Origin: Deltaproteobacteria bacterium
GTDB lineage: Bacteria; JADJOY01
Length of the DNA: 64,000 nt
Direction: 5' to 3'
Assembly (NCBI GenBank): GCA_016713535.1
Contig: JADJOY010000016.1
Coordinates: 173,819-237,818, forward strand
Under the pieces are notes generated by a model. The model made no database searches. It saw only the letters and a program-made list of their open reading frames with translations, and had not been told where the DNA came from. The stretch's first letter is position 1. Each line of letters opens with the position of its first letter. The translations under genes were made by a program, and so were the position numbers. Below are positions 54,818-64,000 of this stretch, one piece after another.

Positions 54818-56500
54818 TCAGCGCGCGGTGCGGACGATCGGGACGTCGAGCTCGAGGATGTCTTCCTTGACCCCGAGCGTGGGCGGCAGCGTGAGATCCC
54901 AGGCGCCCGAGCCGAGCGGGTGCCCCTTGATCGCGAGGCCAGCGGCGGCGGGCTGACCGATCCGGAAGCCCTGCGCGGGCTCGAGGCGGATGGCGAGCTT
55001 GGGCGGATCATCGGTGCTCTGCGGAGGAGGCGGTGGCACGGGGATGCGAACCCGGACCGAGCCGCTCGCCGCGCCCTCGAGCGGACGTGGCGGGCTGAGC
55101 GTGGTCAGATCGATCGTGCCGCCAGCGATGGGCAAGTTCTCCCACATACGCACGTGCGTCATGTCCTCGGAGAGCTGCCGCGCCACCTCGGTGGAACCGA
55201 TGGTGAGCGACAGATCGGCGCCGCGCTCTCCCGGCGCGAGCCCGATGGAATACGTGGCGATGATCGGCTGGCCCGACGGGTTGGTGAAGCGCTGCCGCAT
55301 GCGGCGCGCCACGGTGTCACCGACACGCACTTCGATCTCGGTGCTGACGAGCGGCAACGGGCGAGGCTCGGTCACGTCTCGCGTCTCGCCCTGCGAGAGC
55401 GCCCACAACCCCGGACGAGGTGGCAGCCACGCCAGCTTGGCGCGCTGAACCTGCTCACGCTCGCCGAGCGCCGCGGCGAGCTTGTCGTCCGCCTCCGCGG
55501 GCCGAGGTTCCGCTCGCAGCTCCGCCCCGATCGCCCCCGCGGCTGCGCCGCCGGCCACGCCTCCGACGGGGGCCGCCGGTGCAACCGCCTGCTCCTCCAG
55601 CGAGCCCGCGCGCCGATCCGCGAGCAACGCGGCGGAAGGCGCTGCTGGCGACGTCTGCGGCGCTGGCTTCGCCGGCTCGTCCACGGGCGCGCGGGCGGCG
55701 GGCGCCGCAGGCGCGGCCGTCATGGTCGACGCGGGCGGCGGAGGCGCGGCGGCCAGATCGCGCGCAGCGAGGTTCGCATCCTTCGACTTCGTGGCGTCGC
55801 CCTTCTCTTCCGACCGCTCGAAGCCCAGCGCCCGCGAACCCGCGGGCTCAGGCCTCTCCTTCACGTCGGAGTGCGGAGCCGAAACGGTCTTCCCGAGGGT
55901 GTCGACGGGCTGTGGCGGCGGCTGACGTAGCTCGCCGTCGAGGCGGCCGACGTCCTCTTTCTTCTGCCCGACCACCTCGTTGGTTCGCGCCGGCGGCTCC
56001 GCTGTAGGCGAGCGGAAGATGCTGTACTCCGGCTCGCGCGCGGCCGGCGCCGACGACGGCGCCGACGACGGCTTCTGTGCGGGCGCGGCAGCGCGGCCCG
56101 AGTCCAGCTCGTCGCGCGCCACCTGCTTCGCTTCCGACCGCGGCGAGGCCTCGTCGCGCGTCAGGTACGTGAGGTACGCGGCGCTACCCGCGACCACGAG
56201 CGACGCCGCGAGCGCCATCGTGGACTTCTGCTTCCACCATGGCAGCCGCACCAGCTTCTTGCCCGCGATCGCCGCGGCGCGCTCGCGCGCGGCGGCCAGG
56301 ATCGCGTCCTCGCGGACCGCGGGGATCGCGTCGCCCGCGGCATTCAGCGACTCCTTGAAGCGGCTGGCGAGCCGCTCGAGGTCCGCGAGCGCGTCCCGGC
56401 ACGCCGCGCACGAGGCGAGGTGCGCGTACTCCTCGCCACTCGCCTCGTCGGTGCGGATCCGCTCGAGCGCCTCCCAGCCGAGGTGCTGCTCGCCGCTCAC
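54818..56500 (-). CDS. anti-sigma-type zinc-finger membrane protein with C-terminal VIT-like domain
   Basis: 560 residues from GTG 56500 (GTGA overlap with the sigma gene). N-terminal cytosolic zinc-finger-like segment AHLASCAACRDALADLERLA, then one membrane segment (STMALAASLVVAGSAAYLTYL). About 230 residues of Ala/Pro/Lys-rich periplasmic linker follow, and a C-terminal beta domain: STEIEVRVGDTVARRMRQRF, TNPSGQPIIATYSIGLAPGE, LSLTIGSTEVARQL, which fits the VIT (vault inter-alpha-trypsin) domain, plus a C-terminal extension ending LPPTLGVKEDILELDVPIVR. It likely senses a surface condition and releases the cognate ECF sigma. Confidence 0.82.
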   Translation of the reverse strand: MSGEQHLGWEALERIRTDEASGEEYAHLASCAACRDALADLERLASRFKESLNAAGDAIPAVREDAILAAARERAAAIAGKKLVRLPWWKQKSTMALAASLVVAGSAAYLTYLTRDEASPRSEAKQVARDELDSGRAAAPAQKPSSAPSSAPAAREPEYSIFRSPTAEPPARTNEVVGQKKEDVGRLDGELRQPPPQPVDTLGKTVSAPHSDVKERPEPAGSRALGFERSEEKGDATKSKDANLAARDLAAAPPPPASTMTAAPAAPAARAPVDEPAKPAPQTSPAAPSAALLADRRAGSLEEQAVAPAAPVGGVAGGAAAGAIGAELRAEPRPAEADDKLAAALGEREQVQRAKLAWLPPRPGLWALSQGETRDVTEPRPLPLVSTEIEVRVGDTVARRMRQRFTNPSGQPIIATYSIGLAPGERGADLSLTIGSTEVARQLSEDMTHVRMWENLPIAGGTIDLTTLSPPRPLEGAASGSVRVRIPVPPPPPQSTDDPPKLAIRLEPAQGFRIGQPAAAGLAIKGHPLGSGAWDLTLPPTLGVKEDILELDVPIVRTAR

Positions 56501-57084
56501 GACGACGCTCCTCCGGCGGCGCTCGCGCCGCCACCGCCGCGCAGCTCGGCGTGGGCCTGTCGCACCATCTCGAGTCCGTTGTGGAGCCGCGACTTCACGG
56601 TGCCGAGCGGGATGTCGAGGGCCATGGCGATGTCCTTCAAGCTCATGTCGTCCGAGAACCGGAGCCACAGCACCTCGCGGTGGGTCTCGGGCAGCCGCGC
56701 GAGCAGCGTCTCGACGTCCGACGGCTCGGTGGGCGGCACCGCGAGGCGCGCGGGATCGACGCTCTCGAGATCGTCCTGCGGCCGCCGCTTGCGCTTGCGG
56801 GTGAGGGCCACGTGCTTCACCACCGGGAACAGGAACGCGCGCAGCGCGGCCGTCAGCTCGAAGCCCGGGAACTTGCCGAAGAAGTAGGCATAGGTGTCCT
56901 GGAGGATGTCGAGGGCCTCGTCCGGATCGGAGGTGTAACGCCGCGCCACGCCCAGCACCCAGCCCTTGTGGCGGTGGTAGAGGGCCTCGAACGCCGCCGC
57001 GTCACCGCGGTTGGCACGCGCCACCAGGTCCACGTCGATACCCGCCTCGCTCGGCGCGCGACCCGGCTGTGTCCGCTCGTCCAT
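56497..57084 (-). CDS. ECF-type RNA polymerase sigma factor
   Basis: 195 residues from ATG 57084. Region 2: DAAAFEALYHRHKGWVLGVA, YTSDPDEALDILQDTYAYFF, LRAFLFPVVKHVALTRKRK. Region 4: LARLPETHREVLWLRFSDDM, SLKDIAMALDIPLGTVKSRL. The Gly/Ala-rich C-terminal tail (RGGGGASAAGGASS) overlaps the start of its anti-sigma gene. Usually such a sigma also transcribes its own operon. Confidence 0.93.
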   Translation of the reverse strand: MDERTQPGRAPSEAGIDVDLVARANRGDAAAFEALYHRHKGWVLGVARRYTSDPDEALDILQDTYAYFFGKFPGFELTAALRAFLFPVVKHVALTRKRKRRPQDDLESVDPARLAVPPTEPSDVETLLARLPETHREVLWLRFSDDMSLKDIAMALDIPLGTVKSRLHNGLEMVRQAHAELRGGGGASAAGGASS

Positions 57085-57196
57085 CGAGCGGAAGGCATCG
57101 CAGAGACCCCACCGCAACGCAAGAGGGGTGCCGTCGAGAGAGCGCGTCGAGGCCGCGGAAGGTTCACGCGCGCGGAAGGCCGGGCCGGGTGCGGAG

Positions 57197-57341
57197 GGCC
57201 GCGCGCCTGCGCGGCCGGCGATACGACGGAGGCCCGGCGACGGCACGCGACGCCGATCCCGGTAGGCGCCCGCCTACAGCGAACGCGGTCGTCGCCGTCC
57301 CCCGCATACGTGCCCGCCGCCGGGCACGCAGGCGCGTGCCC
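57197..57341. repeat. two intergenic stem-loops
   Basis: GGCCGCGC/GCGCGGCC around GCCT (57197-57216, then GGCGATACG) and GGGCACGC/GCGTGCCC around AGGC (57322-57341, then CCTCCAG). They lie in the 296-bp gap 57085-57380, which otherwise shows no gene. Confidence 0.7.
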
Positions 57342-57380
57342 CTCCAGCGAACGGGTGGGCGCTCTCGCGGCCCGGCGCGC

Positions 57381-58087
57381 TCAGACCAGCTTCCAATCGT
57401 CGATCGTGATGGCGACCAGCACCGGCCCGCGCCGCGGCGTGCCGTCGGCCTTGCGCGGCGTCACCCGTCGCTTCGACGGGTACGGGATCTCCATCCAGCG
57501 GCCGTGCTCGAGCACCACGTTCGCCGCCTTGGCCCAGCCGCCGAAGACCTCGGCGGTGTAGTCGTGCTGGCGAAGCAGGAAGGTCCCGGGGTCGAAGTGG
57601 AACTGCTGGACCGCGTTGTGGGTGGGCAGCGCTCCCGGAAACCGCGCCTCGAGCGACGCCACGCCGATCTGCTTCCACGCGATGTCGTCGCGCATGAGCA
57701 GCGCCGGGAACGTCAGGTAGTTCCACAGCGCGTAGCCCGAGAAGTAGGTCTGGTCGAGGCGATCCCAGTAGAAGAGCCGCCGCCCGCCCGGGAAGAGCTT
57801 GCGCGGCTCGGCGCGCATCTCGGTGACCTGGCCGCCGCCGTCCTCGAGCCGCACCGCCTGCCCTTCGAGGGGATGCCGGTCGTCCCGCCCCACTCACCGG
57901 GCCGCATCCGCACCCGCGGCTCGGCGATCCGCGCGTGCACCTTCATGCGGTGGAACGCCGGCTGGAGCTTGGTGACGAACGCTACCCCCCCGGCCGACAC
58001 CGCGCACTCGACGGCCTTGGCGTTGCGCCAGTAATCGGCACCACCGTAGGCAGCGACGACGGCTTCCTGGAGGGGGGAGAGGGGCAC
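57381..58087 (-). CDS. conserved-looking protein of unknown function, one frameshift
   Basis: From GTG 58087 the first part reads LSPLQEAVVAAYGGADYWRN, AVECAVSAGGVAFVTKLQPA, MKVHARIAEPRVRMRPGEWG. Near 57888 one G is missing from a G run; restoring it gives EWGRDDRHPLEGQAVRLEDG and then LFYWDRLDQTYFSGYALWNY, DDIAWKQIGVASLEARFPGA, LLRQHDYTAEVFGGWAKAAN to ITIDDWKLV. About 235 residues, no signal peptide or membrane segment. No family is recognised; the Tyr/Trp-rich beta pattern suggests a lipocalin-like or beta-barrel fold. Confidence 0.65.
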
Positions 58088-58162
58088 GACCGGCGACTCT
58101 AGCACGCGGGCGCATGTGCGAGACTGCGCCCGCTTCGCCCGGCGCCACCGCGCCGCCCGCCC

Positions 58163-59069
58163 ATGTCCGATCCCGTCATCGAGCTCGACCGCCTCACCAA
58201 GCGCTACGGCGCGCTGACGGCGCTCCACGAGGTCTCGCTCACGGTCGAGCGCGGCGAGATCTTCGCGCTCCTCGGCCCCAACGGCGCGGGCAAGACCACG
58301 CTCATCAGCATCGTCTCCGGGCTCACCCGCGCGACCTCCGGGACCGCCTCGGTGTTCGGCCACGACGTGGTGCGCGACTTCCGCACCACGCGGCGGCTGA
58401 TCGGGCTGGTGCCGCAAGAGGTGAACTTCGACCCCTTCTTCAGCCCGCTCGAGGCGCTGCGCTTCCAGCGCGGCTTCTTCCGGTCTGCCCGACGATCCTG
58501 CGCTCTTCCGCGAGATCCTGACGACCCTCGAGCTGTGGGAGAAGCGCGACGCCTGCACCCGCACCCTCTCGGAGGGCATGAAACGACGCCTCCTCATCGC
58601 CAGGCGCTCGTCCACCAGCCGCGAGTCCTCTTCCTCGACGAGCCCACCGCCGGCGTCGACGTGGCGCTGCGCCAGGACCTGTGGCGTTACGTGCGTCGGC
58701 TCAGCGCCGAGGTGTGACGATCGTGCTCACCACCCACTACCTCGAGGAGGCCGAGGCGCTCGCCGATCGCGTCGGCATCATCGATCGCGGCAGCTCCGGC
58801 TGGTCGAGCTCAAGTCCCGGCTCATGGAGTCCACGGCGGCGAACGCGTCGCGATCCGCGTCACGGGCGACGTCACGCGCCTCCCCGAGGCGCTGCGCGCG
58901 GCGCTCCACGGCCAGGTGATCGAGCTGCGCGGCGCCGAGCACATCCCCGACGTGGTCGAGGCGGTGGTGGGCGCCGGGCTTCGCGTCGAGGACGTGGCGC
59001 GCCACCCGGTGCGCCTCGAGGACGTGTTCCTGCAGGTGGTCGGGCGCGCCGAGCGAGCAGGGGCCATGA
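58163..59069 (+). pseudogene. ABC-2-type transporter ATPase, broken by several frameshifts
   Basis: Begins intact: MSDPVIELDRLTKRYGALTA, Walker A LLGPNGAGKTTLIS, Q-loop IGLVPQEVNFDPFF. From about 58485 the frame changes repeatedly, but across the frames the family continues: GLPDDPALFREILTTLELWE, signature-like [33 protein letters not shown] (Walker B), then [20 protein letters not shown] (switch His), and [20 protein letters not shown]. The LSGGQ signature is replaced by LSEGMK. With one more indel the natural stop TGA (59067-59069) overlaps the permease ATG (ATGA). At least five indels. It would energise export of a lipid, polysaccharide or drug. Functional gene with sequence errors is my preferred reading. 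Confidence 0.8.
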
Positions 59070-59887
59070 CCCTCGAGACCGGACGCGTGGCCGGTGGCCG
59101 GCGAGCCCACGCTCGCGCCGATGGCGATCAACTGGATCGGCTTCTGGACGCTCGCCAAGAAGGAAGTGGCGCGCTTCCTCGCGGTCCCCGGCCAGACGAT
59201 CGCGTCGCCGGTCATCACCACCAGCCTCTACTTCCTGGTGTTCGGCTACTCGCTCGGCTCGCGGCTGAAGCAGATGGGTGGGATGCCCTACATCCAGTTC
59301 ATCGTGCCGGGGCTGGTGATGCTGAGCGTGATCAGCAACTCGTTCCTCAACACTTCGAGCAGCCTGTTCAGCGCCAAGATCATGGGACGATCGTCGACAT
59401 CCTCGTCACGCCGCTCTCCGCGGCGGAGATCGTGGCGGCGATGCTGCTCGGCGCGCTGGTCCGCGCCACCATCGTCGGCTTCCTGGTGTGGGCGGTCGCC
59501 GCGATCTTCATCGGACCGCTGGTCGCGCACCCGCTCGTGGCGCTCAGGTTCCTGGTGCTGGTGAGCCTCACGATGGGCTCGTTCGGGATCCTGGTGGCGA
59601 CGTGGTCGGACAAGTTCGAGCAGCTCAGCATCGTGCCCACGTTCGTGCTCACGCCGCTCACGTACCTCGGCGGCGTCTTCACACGCTCGACGCGCTGCCG
59701 CCGTTCTGGCACCGGGTGAGCCTCTTCAACCCGATCGTGTATCTGGTCAACGGGCTGCGCTACGGGCTGGTGGGGAGTGAGCGACGTGCCACTCGGGCAC
59801 GCCGCCGCGATGGCGAGCGCCGCGACGCTCGGGTTCACGCTCGCCGCGTGGGCGGTGGTGCGGAGCGGCTGGAAGCTGCGCGCGTAG
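59066..59887 (+). pseudogene. ABC-2-type transporter permease, frameshifted
   Basis: ATG 59066 overlaps the ATPase stop; a break near 59090 then leads to [60 protein letters not shown]. Another break near 59388 leads to DILVTPLSAAEIVAAMLLGA, FLVWAVAAIFIGPLVAHPLV, FEQLSIVPTFVLTPLTYLGG. A third near 59684 leads to LDALPPFWHRVSLFNPIVYL and VNGLRYGLVG, ending near WKLRA at 59887. Six membrane segments, typical ABC-2 permease. Pairs with the ATPase upstream. Confidence 0.78.
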
Positions 59888-59931
59888 ATCGGCGTCGCGC
59901 CCTCCAGCCGATCGGCGCCGACAGGCTGGAG

Positions 59932-59972
59932 GGCGCCGCTCCGTCGGCGCCGCGGCGCGCCGCAGGCGCGCC
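59932..59972. repeat. two adjacent stem-loops
   Basis: GGCGCCG-CTCCGT-CGGCGCC (59932-59951) and GGCGCGCC-GCA-GGCGCGCC (59954-59972), between CTGGAG and CTCCAG flanks. In the 276-bp gap 59888-60163, which holds no gene. Confidence 0.75.
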
Positions 59973-60163
59973 CTCCAGACCCGAGCTGCGATCGGTCGCG
60001 TGCGCTGCTTTTCTACAGTCGCGCTCGAAGGCGACTGATTTTCCCCCAGGGATCGCGTGCGGAACGCCGCTTGCGAGACGCGCCACCGTTTGCGACGCGC
60101 GTGCCTCACGGCGCGCGCCGCGCCGGAGGTACGCCGTGCGACGCCGAGCCGATCGAAACGACC

Positions 60164-61520
60164 GTGATCCTGTCTTGCCTCATCGTGTTGGCGAGCACCG
60201 CATCGCGCGCCGCCGATCCGGCCGCCGCCGCACCCGACGACGGCGCCCCCGCGCCCGCCGCCCCCAAGGACGACGTGGTCATCCCCGAGCCCTCGGAGAA
60301 CGGCGATCAGATCGCGGGCGCCACCGAGACACCGAAAGCCGGAGAGGCCTTCGAGACGCACCCTCCTGGGCCAGCCCGTCGAGGTCGAGCCACGCGACCG
60401 CAGTAACACCATGGCGGTCGTCCTCGGCGCTGCGCTCTGGGATCCGAGCATCGGCGGCACCTCGGCGGTGCCGATGGCATCGTTCTATTACCGCGACATC
60501 GGCATCGAGGACCGCATCCGCGCCCAGGTCAGCGGGCTCGTGAACGAGATCGAATACGCGCACCGCACCGCGCGCCCCATCGAGCTGATCGCGCGCCTCG
60601 AGAACGATCACCGCCGCGTCTTCGGCGACTCGGAGATCCTCGACGACGTGAAGCTCGAGGACACCGACCTGAGGTGGGGCGGCGACTCGCTGTGGCTCGG
60701 CACCGGCTGGCAGCTCCCGCTCAAGCCGTTCGCGATCGACAACGATCTGCGCCCTCCAGCTCTTCTATCGCGTCGGGCATCTCTACTTCGGGCACACCGA
60801 CGACACCGCGCCGGACCTGGCGATCCGCCCTCGACGATCGAGCACGGGCCGTGGCTCCAGGCTCCGCATCGACACCATCCAGCGCAATCTCCTCGAGCTT
60901 CCACACCGGTGTCGCGATCGGCGCCGACGCTTCGCTCACCTTCCGCGACCGCTGGGATCAATTCCGCCCCGAGCCCGGAGAGCGCGATCCGTTCGTGCAG
61001 GACGTCGAGCCGCGCCACTGGAAGTCCTCGGGCTACGCGGTGGTCACGTCGCCGATCCCGTACCTCTCGGAGCGCCACCGCATCGAGTTCCAGGTGAACG
61101 GAGCGTGGCGCCCGCGGGACGCTCGACCGCTACTCGGCGTTTCGCCTCGGCGGCGGACCGCTGCCGAAGGAGTCGGCGGACCTCTCGCGCGAGTCGTACC
61201 CGGGCGCGCTCTTCGATCAGTTCATCGCCGAGCACTACGCCACGGTCTCGCTCGAGTACCGGGTGGAGCTGCTGTTCTTCGTCTACCTGCACCTGCGCGG
61301 CACGGTGTTCCACGGCACGATGGCGTCGCTCTCCGAGGGCGGCGAGGCGAGCGACGACGTCCGCTGGCGAGGACGCAACGGTCAGGTGCTGACGACGGCG
61401 CTCACCACCGGCTTCCCGTGGGACTCGAGCCTCTACCTCGAATACGACCTCGACTCCGGGCTGCTCCAGGACGGCGACCTCGGGCACGCCTTCATGCTGC
61501 TGTGGAGCAAGAGCCTGTGA
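60164..61520 (+). pseudogene. outer-membrane barrel protein, broken by several frameshifts
   Basis: From GTG 60164: a short signal (ILSCLIVLASTASRAAD), a Pro/Ala-rich linker (APDDGAPAPAAPKDD), then a beta-strand-rich body read through several frames: MAVVLGAALWDPSIGGTSAV, FYYRDIGIEDRIRAQVSGLV, LQLFYRVGHLYFGHTDDTAP, HTGVAIGADASLTFRDRWDQ, IEFQVNGAWRP, LYLEYDLDSGLLQDGDLGHA, ending LLWSKSL at 61520. Breaks near 60362, 60755, 60828, 60862, 60893 and 61122. Alternating strand pattern and the terminal aromatic residues suggest an outer-membrane beta-barrel; no family named. Confidence 0.6.
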
Positions 61521-61737
61521 GCCGCGACGAATCTACAATCGACGCGCGTTCGGCCTGCTCTCGGGCGCCGACGCGACGAAACTCGAAGGCTCTCCAGTGC
61601 GTGCGCCGGTTTCGATCGCAGGCACGTCGGTTGCGTAACGAGACCGGCGTGGATCGACGCGGCGCCCAGGGTGGGCCCGCGAGGTCCAGCGCGCACGCGG
61701 TGCTTGGTAACCGTCGCCGCGCGCACGGAGGATGCTC

Positions 61738-62262
61738 ATGCGCTCTCGTCACGTCACCGCATTGCTCGGAGCTTGCTTGGCGCTGAGCGCCCTCGGATAC
61801 GCGCGTCCCGCGCACGCCGACGCACAGCTCTACGTCGGCGGCCAGGTTGGCTACAACTGGGTGCTCGGCAACGACACGCTGGACGACGACATCGGGTGCG
61901 GCGCCGTCCTCGGCGTCGACTTCGCCGGTCTCGGCGCGAGCGGGGTCGCGCTCGAGTTCGCCGCGCTCTACGCGAGTTACGACGCGGCGAGCTGCGGGAC
62001 GCTCGCGAGCGGCGCGGGGCTCGGCAACGGCGCCACCGAGCTGTGCCGGGGCATCCGCAACGGCCTCGACGTCGACGCCAACCTGGACGACTGGATGCTG
62101 GGGCTGGCGCTTCGCTACAACATCGACTTCGACGCCGGCCGCTTCTACCTCCTCGCGGGCGGCGAGCTGAACCTCACCCAGTACGAGGTCGAAGCCGACA
62201 CGGACATCGCCGACGTGCCCGACTTCCTCACGGTCCAGGGCCGCGTGAACGTCTACTTCTGA
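61738..62262 (+). CDS. outer-membrane beta-barrel protein
   Basis: 174 residues from ATG 61738, which has GGAGG six bases before; an ATG at 61732 is too close to that site. Signal peptide ALLGACLALSALGYARPAHA, then strands with alternating residues (QLYVGGQVGYNWVLGNDTLD, GVDFAGLGASGVALEFAALY, WMLGLALRYNIDFDAGRFYL) and a C-terminal aromatic end (LTVQGRVNVYF), as in OmpA/OmpW-type barrels. Two Cys pairs (IGCGAV, ASCGTL) may form loop disulfides. TACAAT (61534-61539) is a possible -10 far upstream; nothing else is seen in the 217-bp gap. Confidence 0.72.
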   Translation: MRSRHVTALLGACLALSALGYARPAHADAQLYVGGQVGYNWVLGNDTLDDDIGCGAVLGVDFAGLGASGVALEFAALYASYDAASCGTLASGAGLGNGATELCRGIRNGLDVDANLDDWMLGLALRYNIDFDAGRFYLLAGGELNLTQYEVEADTDIADVPDFLTVQGRVNVYF

Positions 62263-62326
62263 CCCATCCTCTCTACCTCGGTGGTGGGTGCCGCCGCCCG
62301 CTCGGCGATGCGTCGTTCGTGCCTCT

Positions 62327-62388
62327 CGCCGGGCACGCAGACGCGTGCCCCTCCGAGCCCGGGAGGGGCACGCGTCGCGTGCCCGGCG
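62327..62388. repeat. 62-bp hairpin of the GGGCACGCG type
   Basis: CGCCGGGCACGC(a)GACGCGTGCC-type arm and its inverted copy GGGCACGCGTCGCGTGCCCG meet over GAGCCCGG, giving a ~27-bp stem with one mismatch. This is two hairpin units placed face to face. It lies 3' of the barrel gene and 3' of the patatin gene (convergent), so it may also terminate transcription. Confidence 0.75.
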
Positions 62389-62443
62389 ATACGCATCACC
62401 CTCGGCGCCGACGGACCGCCGATCCCTGTACGCCCCCGCGCGT

Positions 62444-63987
62444 TCAGCGCGGCGCGGCGGCCGGGATCGGCTGGGCGGCGTGCTGGTCGCGCACCGCCAG
62501 CTCGGCTTGCACGTCGACCACGTCGGCGGCCGCGTCGCTGATCGAGAACCGCAAGCCCAGCGCACGGACCTCCCGGTTCAGCTTCTTCACGAACCCCGGC
62601 GGGATCGCGGATGGGATCCGGCACCAGGTTCCTGCAGACGCGCGCCAGCACCGAGGATCGTCGGGCTCGTCGTCGTACGTCGGAGAGATCGAGGTGCTCG
62701 GGCTGGTGATAGAGGCCCAGCACCTCGAGCGCCAGGTTCCGGTAGGGAGAGAGCGGCTCGACTCCGGTGGGGATACCGCCGTCGTCCTGGCCGCGGCCTT
62801 CTCCAGACGCTTTGGGATCGATGCCGCCCAGCGAGCGGTAGAGGAGCTCGGTGTAGTCACTGGTGCGCAGCCACGCGATGGACGTGACCCGGTCCGCGTA
62901 GTCGGCCACCGTGTACTCGAGACGGTCGGACTGCGCGTCGAAGTACGAGCTCGCGTCCACCACGATGATGCGCGCGTGTTTGCCCGGGTGCTCCTCGAGG
63001 ATCGACGCGAAGAGCTGCACCAGCGTCTCGAGGCCGAAGTTGTCGTAGAGCCCGCCGTCGCCGAGCTCCTCGAAGACCTCGCCGTCGGTCCGCGAATGAT
63101 CCTTGAGCACCGTGGGCCCGAGGAGATCCGGGCACGCCCGCCGAGGCGGCGACCGCGTAGGAGAGCTTGAACGAGCCGATGTCACTCGCGAGCGTGTCGA
63201 AGCCCCGTTGCTCGGAACGGCACGTGGCGCTCCGTGTAGTTGCCGCGGATGAGCCGCATCTCGCGCAGCCCGCGCGCGAGCTGAGAGTCGTTGAAGCACG
63301 CTCGGCCGAGCGCGTGAGAAGGAACTTGCTGCCGCGCGAATAGCGACGTGGCGTTGACGATGAGCGTGTTGGCGGGGACCGGGGTGGCAAGGTCGGCGAA
63401 GGTGCGCGTCGTGGAAAAGTTCGAGTCGAACACGCCCGCGAGCACATGTTGTGACCCCGGTGATAGTGCGCTGAAGATCAGCGGTAGCGCGCGCCCGCGA
63501 ACAACGTACGACCGACGCTGCGCGACTCGATCGCTCGGGCGCATGTCATCCGCGGAAGTCTTTGAAGAACTCATCGAGCGCGACGCGATCAGAGTATCGA
63601 AGGAACGGCGTGTAATAGGTCGCCGGCGACGACCCGCCCGACACCGACGACGGGAAGTCGATCTCGTCGAGCAGGTTAACCGGCGCGTTCCCCTCCCGTC
63701 CGTCCACGGGGACGTCCCGCGCAGCCGGTCGAGCACCGACGCCAGGAAGTAAGCCGATCGGCTGCCGCCGCAGACGGCGACGCCGACGCTCGTTGCCGAA
63801 GTCGCGCCCGCGGTCGTCCTCGACGCGCGCCGCGGCTGGCCGGGTCGTTGTCGAACTCCCAGGCGAGCGAAGGCCCGTTGCGAAACGGATACGTGACCGC
63901 CGAGCCGGCCACGTCGGTGCCGGTACCGACGAAAGCACCGATACAGCCCGCCGCGCCGAGCAGCGCCGCCGTCACGACCGCGACCAC
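62444..63987 (-). pseudogene. patatin-like phospholipase lipoprotein, broken by many frameshifts
   Basis: GTG 63987 gives a lipoprotein signal (VAVVTAALLGAAGC); the true start may lie beyond the window. Across several frames: VTYPFRNGPSLAWEFDNDP, then an oxyanion-type loop VCGGSRSAYFLASVLDRL, nucleophile region DFPSSVSGGSSPATYYTPF (G/S-x-S-G-G), later LPLIFSALSPGSQHVLAGVF, and the catalytic Asp in LGDGGLYDNFGLETLVQLFA. It continues HARIIVVDASSYFDAQSDRL and ends ISDAAADVVDVQAELAVRD...PAAAPR at 62444. At least six breaks. Patatin-fold lipases deacylate phospholipids; lipid-anchored ones act on the envelope. Sequence-error explanation preferred over decay. Confidence 0.7.
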
Positions 63988-64000
63988 GCGACGGCGGAGG

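Noticed and set aside
58163-61520. Programmed frameshifting in the ABC and barrel genes
   Set aside because: There are too many breaks, with no slippery heptamers or stimulatory structures; sequence error is simpler.

Overview
The window is about 70% G+C, densely packed on both strands, and carries no rRNA, tRNA, phage or insertion-sequence gene that I can recognise. A Gram-negative envelope is clear: many lipoproteins with lipobox cysteines, an OmpP1/FadL-type porin, other outer-membrane barrels, DsbD and a Tat-exported lipoprotein. A eukaryote-type Ser/Thr kinase, an MJ0042-type zinc-ribbon/TPR protein, an HD-GYP regulator, an NtrC-type activator and two ECF sigma/anti-sigma pairs fit a Myxococcota-like (old deltaproteobacterial) genome. 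That assignment is inferred from gene content, not measured.

Layout. 0-10 kb: partial aldo/keto reductase, a TonB-C-like fragment, a large IPT/dockerin lipoprotein, a TPR membrane protein, a molybdopterin oxidoreductase, tsaD overlapping a diheme cytochrome lipoprotein, and rubrerythrin with a good promoter and a terminator. 10-18 kb: an operon of a cysteine-free glutaredoxin-like protein, a glycerol-1-phosphate-dehydrogenase-like protein and an SGNH hydrolase; then an alpha/beta hydrolase, a Ser/Thr kinase and a ceramidase-like lipoprotein. 18-28 kb: zinc-ribbon protein, Atl-type alkyltransferase-like protein, a tight four-gene cluster of lipoproteins and small membrane proteins, HD-GYP and NtrC regulators, SRAP/YedK and an M16 peptidase. 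28-36 kb: two small proteins including a DUF5063-type one, a GGR-type flavoprotein, a diheme cytochrome coupled to a Tat-lipoprotein amine oxidase, an ECF sigma/anti-sigma pair, and an SCP2-like/Fe-ADH/SRPBCC operon. 36-48 kb: thioredoxin-like, cupin, DUF218, an envelope thiol-redox group (rhodanese, DsbD, redoxin), a membrane esterase, DedA, an inositol-phosphatase-like protein and a FadL-type porin. 48-57 kb: GDPD, a Cys-patterned membrane protein, the zinc-ribbon/TPR protein, a GT39 glycosyltransferase, a diguanylate cyclase, and a second ECF sigma with a VIT-domain anti-sigma protein. 57-64 kb: an unknown protein, an ABC-2 transporter, outer-membrane barrels and a patatin-like lipoprotein, nearly all broken by frameshifts.

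Two features run through the whole window. First, intergenic gaps hold many short stem-loops with a nearly constant six-base loop (CTCCGT, GTCCCT, CTCGCG, CTCACG or CTGACG) and stems that differ between copies but still pair. Some are joined into a conserved 68-bp composite and some are amplified in two tandem arrays (about 167-bp and 198-bp units). They behave like a REP/REPIN-type population. Second, reading-frame breaks occur in about seven genes across the first 57 kb and become very dense after 57.8 kb. This looks more like sequence or assembly error than gene decay, because the protein signal resumes intact on each side of every break.
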